Part shown: piece after piece, positions 1-9,026 of the stretch
Layout: each line of letters starts with the position of its first letter
Numbering within the stretch: the stretch's first letter is position 1
Source of the DNA: Drosophila persimilis
Taxonomy: Eukaryota; Arthropoda; Insecta; Diptera; Drosophilidae
DNA length: 64,000 nucleotides
Assembly: GCF_003286085.1 (NCBI RefSeq)
Contig: NW_020825322.1
Coordinates: 1,302,001 to 1,366,000 of the forward strand
Direction of reading: 5' to 3'
The notes under the pieces: generated by a model
Seen by the model: only the letters and a program-made list of their open reading frames with translations
Told to the model about the DNA's origin: nothing
Database searches by the model: none
Translations under genes and position numbers: made by a program

Positions 1-45
1 ATGGAAAAATACAATGCAGTCCATTTCGAACTGTTCCACTAGTTT

Positions 46-213
46 CGATCCAAAACCATTTTTAAATCAAATTCGATAAGAGTGCAAATACTTGATCGAT
101 ACTGCGGAGTAAGTATCGAGTATTTCGTACAATGCAATAACACTGTAAACTTGGCGAGTACTTTGCGTGTGTCCCGCCTTCCAGCACAGTTTCCAACACT
201 CTACAAACAGAAA
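46..213. repeat. Direct repeat, left copy (about 165 bp)
   Basis: This stretch recurs almost unchanged at 729-890, with only scattered substitutions and an indel near the right end. It contains a short inverted motif, CGATACT ... AAGTATCG, around a GCGGAGT loop. The two copies flank the inverted-repeat unit at 225-699. I do not recognise the family. It could be part of a larger dispersed element or a local duplication. Confidence 0.85.
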
Positions 214-224
214 AAATAGTCTCA

Positions 225-699
225 GGCATTATGCAATTATACAAGGTGGTCTCGTCGGGAGCCGTAGTTCGTTCGTGTTGTCCGTTATCGTCAGTGCATG
301 CTTGCCTGTTGATGATGAAGGTTTTTCACGGACGAATTTTTTAAAATATATTCTTAACCCTTATGTCCCGACAACAAAAAAATTACATATTGCATAATAT
401 ATAAATAGCACAGAATTAGCAGTAATATTTATATATTATGTAAAAGAACATTTTAATATAACTAAAAATGTTGAAGACAAATTATTAATGGCTGCATACA
501 ATTTAAATATTAATATGTCAGTAAAATCATTTTATTTTAAAATTTAAGCCCCACGGGCCTGTAAAGGGTTAATCAACATCAACATATGCCGTCTCACTCA
601 GACTCACTATACTATGTGCCTTTCACTCGCACTTATTGCTAGCATACGTTAAGGGACTGACTTTTGCCGACGAGACCACTTTGTAAAATTGCATCATGG
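225..699. mobile_element. Unit with about 34-bp terminal inverted repeats
   Basis: The sequence at 225-258 matches the reverse complement of 666-699. The inner 27 bp (TGCAATT..TACAA.GTGGTCTCGTCGG) differ at only two positions. This is the form expected of a small non-autonomous DNA transposon or foldback relic of about 475 bp. The interior holds a second, nested element at 354-572 and no credible coding sequence. No clear target-site duplication is visible. The superfamily is not recognised. Confidence 0.6.
354..572. mobile_element. piggyBac-type MITE with TTAA target duplication
   Basis: A 211-bp AT-rich segment (358-568) lies between two TTAA tetranucleotides (354-357 and 569-572). It begins CCCTTATGTCCCG and ends CGGGCCTGTAAAGGG, so the ends are imperfect inverted repeats starting with CCCTT. 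TTAA duplication plus CCC-type termini is the signature of the piggyBac superfamily. The element is far too short to encode a transposase, so it would be a non-autonomous miniature element. It sits inside the unit at 225-699 and is therefore the younger insertion. Confidence 0.65.
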
Positions 700-728
700 T
701 CAAACGAAAGAGGTTCCATGGCCATATT

Positions 729-890
729 CCGATCCAAAACCATCTTTAAATCAAATTCGATAAGAGTACAAATTCTTGATCGATACTGCGGAGTAAGTAT
801 CGATTATTTCGTACAATGCAATAACACTGTAAACTTGGCGAGTACTTTGTGTGTGTCCCGCCTTCCAACACTCTACGTACAATAAAAATA
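729..890. repeat. Direct repeat, right copy (about 165 bp)
   Basis: Second copy of the repeat at 46-213, in the same orientation. Similarity runs from GATCCAAAACCAT to the AAAAATAG at 882-890 and then stops abruptly where the protein-like sequence at 895 begins. Confidence 0.85.
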
Positions 891-894
891 GCCG

Positions 895-1514
895 CAAGTA
901 CCAGATGTTCGTGGACGACATTCTGCAAATGATGGAGAGGCTGAAGGAGCGGCTTTCAAGAGGATACTGTTGTATCTGCAATCGATAGTGGAGAGGCGAA
1001 TGCTGTCTGTAAAATAAAGTGAAATCTGGCCGATGCACGCCACATGGAGCAACTTTGAACGACTCCGATTGCCATTTGCAGGCGACATGTATTTCTTATT
1101 TCTGATGCATATGGTACGGTAAACGTTTCCAAAATCTCCGAGTTGGCAGGTAGACGGATGGAATATCTACTAACTTTACGTGCTGCATACGCACATGATA
1201 ATTGCTTTATAAATTACCCAAGTCCGTGGCCCAGCGGACATTGCCAACGTCACGAGCTCGTAAATCAGAACGTGTCGAAAGGAGGATTCACGAGTTCGAT
1301 TATGTGATCCTTCCTCGAGCTTACTTTTCGTTGGATAGAAGTCTATAAGATGTCCAAAAAATACTACCCTAAGCGCATGCGCAACCATGATGAATCGCCC
1401 TAAGCAGATCTCTCAGGATTCTATGATAAGCGGCTAGTTCTGTCCATTTCGAATCATATTGTAGCAGCCATGGTCCGCAGAGGTCCACAAAGATGTAAAT
1501 TCCTTCAACCATGA
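895..1514 (+). pseudogene. Decayed protein-coding gene, family unknown
   Basis: Protein-like plus-strand segments follow one another in shifting frames. The first is 905-988 (starts MFVDDILQMMERLKERL). It is followed by 970-1017, then 1026-1307 with an in-frame TGA at 1056 (contains SKISELAGRRMEYLLTLRAA), then about 1201-1348 (contains ERVERRIHEFDYVILPRAYF). The last is 1338-1514, with a TAA at 1401 between MSKKYYPKRMRNHDESP and ADLSGFYDKRLVLSISNHIV. The segments tile about 200 residues with at least two frameshifts and two internal stops, as expected of a gene that has lost function. The composition is charged and rich in Arg, Lys and Glu with no low-complexity bias. I do not recognise the parent. 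An intron-like sequence with acceptor TTTTTGTATTGCAG ends at 1617, so a further exon is possible. It abuts the direct repeat at 729-890. Confidence 0.55.
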
Positions 1515-4150
1515 AATGAAACTAGAGGAATGACTGGAGTAATAATTCTCGGAAGCTTATGGTATTTTTTATAAATATAATATTACTTACTACCGCTAAA
1601 AGTATTTTTGTATTGCAGTCACAAAGTGCTTACCCAATGGATTTACTAACCAGATGCACTGTCCCACAAACCGAAAATGATTAATGATTCTTAACAATTG
1701 ACTGGACAGAAATGTTGATACCATGATCTTGATTATAAACTCGAGTAGCAACTCAATCCTGCATCGAGCTTTAATTAACAGATGAATACATGAGCAAATG
1801 ATTGTGTCCTTTAGAACCGCAATCGGGATGCTGGGCTGTAGCATGACGAAGTGAAATGAAGAAAGAGTCTGTCTCCCGATTAAATTTGATTGTCAAATTT
1901 GAATGGGTTTTTCAGTCTTTCACGAATCTGTGTCTCTCTGTGTGCTCTTCAAATCCGATTATGCGAACGAGACGCGTTCCATCCGCGAATTACATTTGAG
2001 GGACATAAAATGCAACATTATTCTTGTGGCCGTTGACGTTGGAGAGGAGTCTCCTTCCTCGCTGCTGGCCACTGCCATTCCGTATAAGCCACATAATATT
2101 ACCCCACTGTCACAGACCATTCCAGACCAGAGCGACAACCCTTCACATGGATGTCCAGCAGGCGGCCAGAGGATATACATATCAGACAGCAAAAAAATTT
2201 CGTCCGCCGGCATTTGTCGGATGAAGGTGGGGTCGGGGCATGGGCTACGGGATCTGCTGGAGGGGCTGAAGCTATAAAATACGCGAGCTTTTATTTATAA
2301 CGACATCAGAAATTAATCTTGCATTATGTCTGCGCGTGTGGAACTCCACCTCCGCCTGCTCGTTTGCCCGCTCCTTTCAGCTTATCCTTTTCATGAAGTT
2401 TGTCGTACAGGCTAACACATACTTATACACCTGCTTACCTTCCCCATATTCACCCAGGCGACCAAAGCGTCAGTTCTGTAATGGTAAAAGGACAGGAATG
2501 AGCATTCAAAGGAAACAAAGATGAGCTAGTGGCCCTGCTGTTGATCCTGGCAGCGCATATGCTTCTCTTACTCAGTTACTCAGGTCTTAGATGAAGGTGG
2601 GCGCTCCTCGATTACGTCTCGGCCAGCATTTGGATGGTATCCGATATTCGGAGTAGCCAGGAATGGCGCCATAAATGCCCGCAGTTTCTGTGTTCAAGTT
2701 TGTTAAGTTAATCTCCATTAGATAGATGTTTAACAGATGCTCTTTATGGTATCCATATATAAGCACCTGTGCTAGTTTGACCTGGAGGTCGGTTCTGAAA
2801 TACAGAAGAAATGTGGTATTATTCCTCCTCTTTTGATAGTCCAGTTATTCTATGATCTACCATTTCGATCTACCATTTGCAAAAAACTTTTGTCTGGTGT
2901 GTGCGTATGCGTTTGTTGGCTGGCATCCATTATACCATTCCTCGTTTGTCAGACATGTGAGGCAATATCGCTTCATCTCCATCTTCCAGGTAGGTGGCCC
3001 ATCTCCTTCGCTTCATCGTTTTTTCGTGCTCCTTGACATGTCGTGCGGCTCCGGGCCCGTGTCCGGGGTTGTTCATGAAAAATTACAACTCTCAGCATCA
3101 GCCGTAACGTGCGATAAATTCCATGAGGCACGGAGGCACATCTACACACATTTGTATCTCTGTGTTCTGGTTGATTTTTGAAACTCCTGTGCGTGTAGGA
3201 TAATTCATTGCTTATTATCTTTTTTTGGAGCTGCAATTTTTGGGGCTTACCTTTCTTATTACTTCTGATTCTGTGCTCCCTCAGCTATATCTTTTTGTGC
3301 GTGGGTTGGGTGGATCTGGGTGGATCTGGGTGGGGTAGAGTAGCGGTAGATAGCAAAATGCTTTATTAATTTAGTGTGTGCCAGGGCAGGACTATCAAGA
3401 TGGGGGCCCACACAGGCCACAGGCGAGGAGACGGTCGGCTGGCCGGGTGGACCGGGTGGAGAGGGTGAAAGCGTGTTAGCCAGACAATCGAGCCTAATGA
3501 TTTATGAACTAGGCGCTGAGCATAGCCGCAAGGATATATAGCCATGGCCAGGTCCTGGCCCTGCTCCTGCTTCTCAGCCTGCGCCTGGCCATGGGCATGG
3601 GCTCTCTGCCAATTTTCCTTTGCCTTGGTCTGCTCTGCCTTTAGTGTGGCCGTGGTCTCTGTGGCGGCGTCTTCCCTGGATGCCCTGGATGATATATGAT
3701 GCTGTAGTTTACCGACTGCTTAAATGAATTTTTCACACTGCAACCATTCCATGCTGTTGACTCGGAACAAAAGTCACCCAAAGTGCTGCTGGCTGCATGA
3801 AGAACGTACAAAACATACCGGAAAAAACGATGAGACTGCCATGATCAAAACGGTAACAATTACGGGTGTTTCTCTCTAAATGCAAACAGGCTTCAAGGGG
3901 CCCATGAGTGTGCGGATGACAATAGTTATTAAGACACACATATGTATGCATGCATATGTCAATTCCAAGAAAGTTCTGGAATGAAACGGTATTTTATTAG
4001 CTTATTCCTCTTTTGAGGCGTTTACTGAAGTGCGTGATCGGCCAAAGAACTCCAGTGCTTCCACGGTACCTGCTATAGACAACAATCGTATTAATTAGCC
4101 CAAAGCTCCGAAAAAATTGGTTTACGGCGCAACTTTGAGCTGCTACTAGT
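1515..4150. other. Intergenic, no secure gene
   Basis: No convincing complete gene. A 124-codon open frame at 1903-2277 (+) has no recognisable domain and overlaps another open frame on the opposite strand (1959-2213), so I do not call it. A short hydrophobic plus-strand frame lies at 2508-2597 and a short minus-strand protein-like frame (DKLHEKDKLKGAG) at about 2320-2425. Both may be further gene relics. A GGGTGGATCT direct repeat lies at 3306-3336. The rest is unremarkable. Confidence 0.5.
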
Positions 4151-4154
4151 AAAC

Positions 4155-4162
4155 TATCGATA
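4155..4162 (+). promoter_or_regulatory. DRE core-promoter motif (TATCGATA)
   Basis: A perfect TATCGATA lies 92 bp upstream of the ATG of the UBC9-like gene at 4254. In Drosophila the DRE (bound by Dref) marks broadly active promoters and usually lies within about 100 bp of the transcription start. Its position supports the gene being transcribed, although the octamer also occurs by chance. Confidence 0.5.
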
Positions 4163-4253
4163 AGTATGCAGTGCTCTATAGCACAATTTTGTGGTAGTAC
4201 TGGAAAATGTCACTTAGAATTAGAATTTAAAAAAATAAGAACATAAGCTAAAT

Positions 4254-4838
4254 ATGTCTGAATACGCACTAAATCGCTTAATCGAAGAGCGTAAGCAATG
4301 GCAACAGCTACCATTGTACGGTTTTACTGCCCGTCCAACGAAACTGATTGATGGCTCCGTGGACTATATGACTTGGGATTGCATCGTACCGGTCGAGAGA
4401 GGAATGCCACCGACTTGCCTCCGCTATTGCGTGCAGCTGAGTTTTGACATCCACTACCCGGCATCCATGCCGAAGGTGCTCTTCGAGTATCCCATTTTGC
4501 ACCCGAACGTGGACTGGATGGGCTACATGACTATGCCGGACTTCAACCCGGACATGCCGAGCACTTCGCTCAGCATTGAGAAGATTCTTTTGACCGTGCA
4601 GAGCATGATTGACAAACCGAACATGAACGATTTTACCAAGGAGCAGATCGAATACTGGTTTGCTGTCGACCCCGATTTTTTCCATGTTGAAATGGAAATG
4701 AAGGCAGTTGTGATTGCAGAAGCTGATTCGTCGACGCCAAACCACAAGCGGGATGACGAGGACATGCCGGAACAGAAGATGAATCAAATATCGGAATCCA
4801 AAAATATACTGATGACACAGATGCAAATCAACAATTGA
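4254..4838 (+). CDS. UBC9-like E2-fold protein lacking the catalytic cysteine
   Basis: An intact single-exon frame of 194 codons from ATG to TGA. The first 150 or so residues align throughout with UBC9, the SUMO-conjugating E2 (lesswright in flies, about 159 residues). Shared features are the N-terminal helix (ALNRLIEERKQW), GFTARPTK at residues 23-30, YMTWDC, HYPASMPK and the HPN motif at 83-85, all at the UBC9 positions. The residue equivalent to catalytic Cys93 is Thr93 (GYMTMP), and no cysteine follows it. It therefore cannot form the E2~SUMO thioester and is predicted to be a pseudo-E2 that at most binds SUMO, E1 or substrates. A polar 35-residue tail is added after the fold. UBC9 parents have introns, so this is probably an old retrocopy. 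A DRE lies 92 bp upstream. The intact frame despite strong divergence suggests selection, but expression is unproven. Confidence 0.75.
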   Translation: MSEYALNRLIEERKQWQQLPLYGFTARPTKLIDGSVDYMTWDCIVPVERGMPPTCLRYCVQLSFDIHYPASMPKVLFEYPILHPNVDWMGYMTMPDFNPDMPSTSLSIEKILLTVQSMIDKPNMNDFTKEQIEYWFAVDPDFFHVEMEMKAVVIAEADSSTPNHKRDDEDMPEQKMNQISESKNILMTQMQINN

Positions 4839-6199
4839 ACACATAGATAAATAACTAAAATACACATGCATCTAAATTGTATTATCAGTTAGCAATGCAC
4901 AATATATGATTTTGTTGGCACTGCATTTACCTTGACAATTAATGGGATGCCCTTTTCGCTGAGTCATTGCCGAACCATAACCTACCTCATACTTTATACA
5001 GTAAAACCGAGGGAAGGGAACTAAAACTTTTGCAAATGTCATGCAGGTGATAGAGTGGCTGCCATCCTTGCTGCATAGCACAAGCAAAAAATCCTGGGAC
5101 TGCGAGTGGGAGGAGGAGGGGGAGGGGGAGGGGGATTGGTGGGCAGTGTGGGCAGTGTGGGCACAAGCTTAGACGTGCACTTGGACGAAACGCTTTTGCC
5201 GGTCAACTGGAAAAAGGGATGCGGTGCTACATTGGGCATGGGTGTGGTGCCAGTTTTTGTCAAATCAAGTGGCCACTTATTTCAGGGCGTCGTCATTAGC
5301 TTTCAACTTTTGCAAATTGAATTTGGGAACGTTCAGGATGTCAGGCCAGCTAAGCGAATGGATGCAGAATGGATGCCTCGACTTGGCGCTGCCCGTCCTT
5401 CTCTCTCTTTTTCCACGTACACCTCCAGCTCCAGCTCCACCTCTAGCTCCAGCTCCATCCCTGCCTCTTTCTCTCTCCGGTACATACTACAGTCAGCTCG
5501 CCCGAAAATAGCAGTCCCAGTGCTATTATTCTCTTGAGTAGAGACCCATCTCGTTGGAAGCTTCCTTGCCTTGGAAGGGGAAAGCAGGCGCTCCCTCCCC
5601 ACTTGGGAGTTGTTTCATGTTTTTAAGTTCACTTTAAGTAGCTCAAAGTTAGTTTTTATGCTCGGCACACGCAAAACTTGGCTATCAGTTGATAAATAGC
5701 TGAAAAGGCTTTAAAGTCACCATCCTGCCCCCGGCCATCCTCCTTGTGTCACCATCGACCATGGTTTTAATGAAGCATTCGGCGTGCCAAGGCGCCCGAA
5801 TTAGCTGGGATCTCGAGACTGTCACTGGCACTGGCACTGGCACTGGCACTGGGACTCAGCTAAGTGCTGAGCTGCTTAAACGGCTTTGTACATAAGTATG
5901 CATGTATATCCATACGTAATACCTATATATACATAAATATGTATGCCTGCAGGCAGAGCATATAAATAAGTTAGACCGTCTACATGGATTCTTCATGGCA
6001 AGCATAATATGCGCACAAAAAGTTGGATATTCTCTAAAAAATGTATACAAGAACGTATGTCTACAGTACACACAAAGACATAATAAATATACGAGAAAGT
6101 TTCCATGCTGGTGAGCCCCGTAGCAACAGTCTGGGATGTGTTTTCTTCGGGCTTCTCAGATACTATTGGCTTTTCTTTCGCTCAATAATAAAACCATCA
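4839..6199. other. Intergenic between the UBC9-like gene and minus-strand ORFs
   Basis: No credible gene. The stretch holds a purine-rich GGGAGG tract at 5106-5135, a CT-rich stretch at 5400-5480, a five-copy CACTGG repeat at 5823-5852 and AT-rich sequence thereafter. Open frames here are low in complexity and overlap on both strands. Confidence 0.6.
5823..5852. repeat. (CACTGG)5 hexamer microsatellite
   Basis: Five exact head-to-tail copies of CACTGG. Hexamer arrays of this kind recur throughout the window and are not linked to any gene here. Confidence 0.95.
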
Positions 6200-6495
6200 T
6201 TAGTACTTTCGTGGACTTATTGGAAGTGCATCCACTCCATCCACTTTCTCTGTATCCAACCAATGCGAAAAGTGTATGCAGCAGCGGAGACCTTGAATGA
6301 GATAAATTCTTAGTTAAATGAAAACAATTTGGCTTCACGTATCTAAAATTACCTGCATTTTTAGAGGTGGGTACATATCGAGGGGCATTCTGCAATAAAG
6401 ATATGCATAATTGCAGTTAGTTATCTGTTGACTTCATTGAAACCACATGCTAAACTTACCTGTATGGTACAATCACTCTTGTGTTTTAAGAACAT
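6200..6495 (-). CDS. Candidate three-exon small protein, 54 residues
   Basis: Three minus-strand pieces join in frame: 6495-6460 (ATG, 12 codons), 6389-6353 (37 nt) and 6291-6200 (92 nt, ending TAA). Each junction has good splice signals: donor CATACAG|GTAAGTTT, acceptor TTTATTGCAG|AATGCC, donor AATGCAG|GTAATTTT and acceptor TCATTCAAG|GTCTCC. The predicted product reads MFLKHKSDCTIQ, then NAPRYVPTSK, and ends VDALPISPRKY. I recognise no domain. The first exon may begin further upstream, because an acceptor-like TTATTTCCAG precedes 6586, but a stop lies just before the ATG in this frame. Two consecutive consensus intron pairs with phase-compatible exons are unlikely by chance. It could be a real lineage-specific gene, or the 3' end of a longer decaying gene that includes the UBC9-like piece at 6717-6971. 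Confidence 0.3.
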
Positions 6496-6716
6496 TCATT
6501 CTCTCGGGTGTATTCGATTGTAGGCCTTGGTCCGTCCCGTGTAGAGCCGCTTCTGCCTCCGAAATCGTCAGAGCCTGATGACGCGCCTGGAAATAATACA
6601 AATCGGGGTTTGAAATATAACAATGATGGACTTCCGTATGCATCGCATCACTCAAGTCCGGATGGGCGTGAGCATGAGCTGTATGCTGAGACCCACCAGG
6701 TTCCTGCGCTGCAGCG

Positions 6717-6971
6717 TCATGTGGCCCCAGAGTATGTTGGCAGATGAAAGCAAGTGTGTTCCCATGGCCTATTGTCTTCGCCTGGAACGGTGCACTTCCA
6801 GATTAGATAATTTGGCTTTGGTTGCGGTTTTCCATACTGCCTTTTCTTAGGGCAGGCCGTAAAACCGCACAGCGGGCTCTTGCGGCACAACGAGAGCTGC
6901 TCCATCAAATGGTCAACAAATGTCATAGTTTTCTTTACTTTAGTTTCAATTTTCTCGACGACTTTCTCCAC
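6717..6971 (-). pseudogene. Decayed UBC9-like copy, N-terminal part
   Basis: The minus-strand frame from ATG 6971 reads 84 codons and resembles the first half of UBC9: CRKSPLCGFTACPKK matches the HPFGFVARPTK region, NYLIWKCTVPGEDNRPWE matches the LMTWEC-IPGKKGTPWE region, and then TGA follows at 6717. After the stop a different frame carries a weak HPDLSDAM, possibly a remnant of the HPN region. The C-terminal two thirds, including the catalytic segment, is missing or unrecognisable. The N-terminal 20 residues are not UBC9-like. It is oriented opposite to the intact UBC9-like gene 1.9 kb away. It could instead be the first exon of a chimaeric gene using the splice sites at 6586-6291. Confidence 0.5.
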
Positions 6972-7426
6972 TAAAACAGTTCATTGTGAAATTGACATTT
7001 CTGCTCAGCTGCATGAGCCTTCGGAATATTATTTAATAAATTATAATTGCAAATTTTTCCACGCTTTGTCCAAGAACATTTCCAACACTACGACACCACA
7101 ACCAGATGCCGCATTTAAACGATATACCGTCAGCCGATAGTTGATCTAGTTCATGCAGCTTTTATTTGGTAATTTGTTTATTGCATTTATTGTTTATTTT
7201 ATTTTATTGCATATAGCACATTCCCACAAAATCTTATTTTCTGTACATCTTTTTGTATTTATTTTTGAATATCTGTTTAGAATGTTCAGTGTTTGCGGTA
7301 ACCCCAACTCAAGTGGTAGTCAGTATTTTTTCCACCATTCCTGTTACATCAGCAGCAGCAGAGCGTTGCCAATCGGATCTGGGATCAAGAGGCGGCCAAC
7401 ACGTCAAAGACCACTTCGAGAGTTTT

Positions 7427-7713
7427 TTAACTTGACGCCAGTTTTGAATGAGACAAGCAACGGGGGGCTGTCCCAAATGTTGGAGGAGGATTAACCAAAA
7501 AATACTGTTCAATCGGAAAATTATATAAATGAATATTCAAATGATCTCTTATACCTCTTCGCCAATGATGCTCTTGGAGCTTTTCGGCTCCGGTTCCGCC
7601 TCCGGCTCCGTCTCCGGCTCCAGTTGTTTGACACTGGAACTCTTTTGGTATTCATGGCATTCATGGCAGCGCTTGTTGTTGCCTGTTTGTGGAGTAAACC
7701 AAACCAACGAAAT
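7427..7713 (-). other. Possible two-exon coding relic, unknown product
   Basis: Minus strand: acceptor GAGCTGCTTTCAG precedes 7713. The open frame runs 53 codons to 7555 (contains NNKRCHECHEYQKSSS and a PETEPEAEPEPK stretch), where GAG|GTATAAG could be a donor. A possible acceptor TTGAACAG precedes 7504, and the frame continues in phase (EEYFLVNPPPTFG) to a TAA at 7427. AATAAA signals in the minus orientation follow near 7257. No start exon was found and no family is recognised. The Glu-Pro run is encoded by a CCGGAG-type hexamer repeat, which weakens the case. Confidence 0.2.
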
Positions 7714-8991
7714 CTGAAAGCAGCTCAAAAGAGGGGGAAATAAAATAAAATATAGCAATGTTGAGCAGAATCAAGGATTCAGCTCAAAGGCAGGACCAAG
7801 GCAGCAGACAAGGCAACAGACAAGCCAGAACAACAAAAACAATGACAAGATATTCCCAAGATACATATATATATATATATATGTATGTATGTACTATATG
7901 TATATATGTAAGTGTACGCATAGGGAAGCCGAAAGAGCTGACAGATTTATTACACTGTCAAACAGAAGTTTGATATATGAACTGGAATCATTTAATCATA
8001 TTGCGTTTTTCATTCGCAAATTGATTGAGGCATCCGAACATTGTCTCCGATCTCTAGAGAATTTATTGAAGGAATCTCCTCTTACTGTACTTACATATAT
8101 CTCGATGATTGACAAACGAAATACTCGGTATTGAAAAAACGAAAAAAAAAACTCCGTAGATACTCGAAAAAATGCCAAAAAATATCTGTGATATAATGAA
8201 ATCAAATCAATCTCAATATCTGGGTTTGAGTTGCCCACACATACAGACACACGACGGATACACACACAGCCAGGCACAGTGGTGCTTCCTATGTATTTTC
8301 TATCTCCCCGAAGAAGAGGCATCCACATTTTGTGGGTCAGTGTGTGGCTTTGGGAAAATCTGTGTAGGAAACCGAAACTTGTCCAGTTGCTATAAATACA
8401 AATTGGATAAAATTGCAGTGCGTGCCGAAAAATAAGAAGATGCCCAAGCCGGGCACAGGCACAGGCACAGGAGCAGGAGCAGGAGCAGCACAACCACTCG
8501 TGCCCTCCTAAAAGAGAAAAGAGGGATCAGATTAAGACACTGGAATGCGGAACGTGGCCAATATGCTGCTCCTCTTTGGCAATTGAGGTTTTTGCTTTCT
8601 GCTTTCTGCCATCTAACATCCCCCTACCATCATTACCATCATCGAGCTGGAATTTTTCGCAAGCTGGCGAACAGCTCTGGCACGCTACAACAGTTGGTTG
8701 TCCTGGGCGATGATGACAGATGGAGATATACAAGGAGTAGGGTGAGTAGCTGGTGGCAGGGGCAGTGGCAGGGGCAGGGGCAGGGGCCTCTGCTAACTAA
8801 TTAAAGTGCGTACATGTGCCACGCCACCGCTCTCGCACGAGTATCCAGAGATCTGCCCCAATTCAGTTGTTTGGGGGACATTTTTGGAAATTTTACAAAT
8901 TAATTTCATGTTTGAAGCAAATTCGTAAACAAGTCTTAATGTGCACTAAAGCGTGTATTTCCAAGGGTGCTGTCTTAGAGGCGGGGTCGGG

Positions 8992-9026
<35 letters not shown>

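Noticed and set aside
1903..2277. 124-codon plus-strand open frame
   Set aside because: No recognisable domain, no promoter or splice support, and an 84-codon frame is open over the same bases on the other strand.
4002..4072. Minus-strand terminal-exon-like frame (VEALEFFGRSRTSVNASKEE) followed by AATAAA
   Set aside because: Only about 23 codons with no upstream exon identified; too short to support alone.
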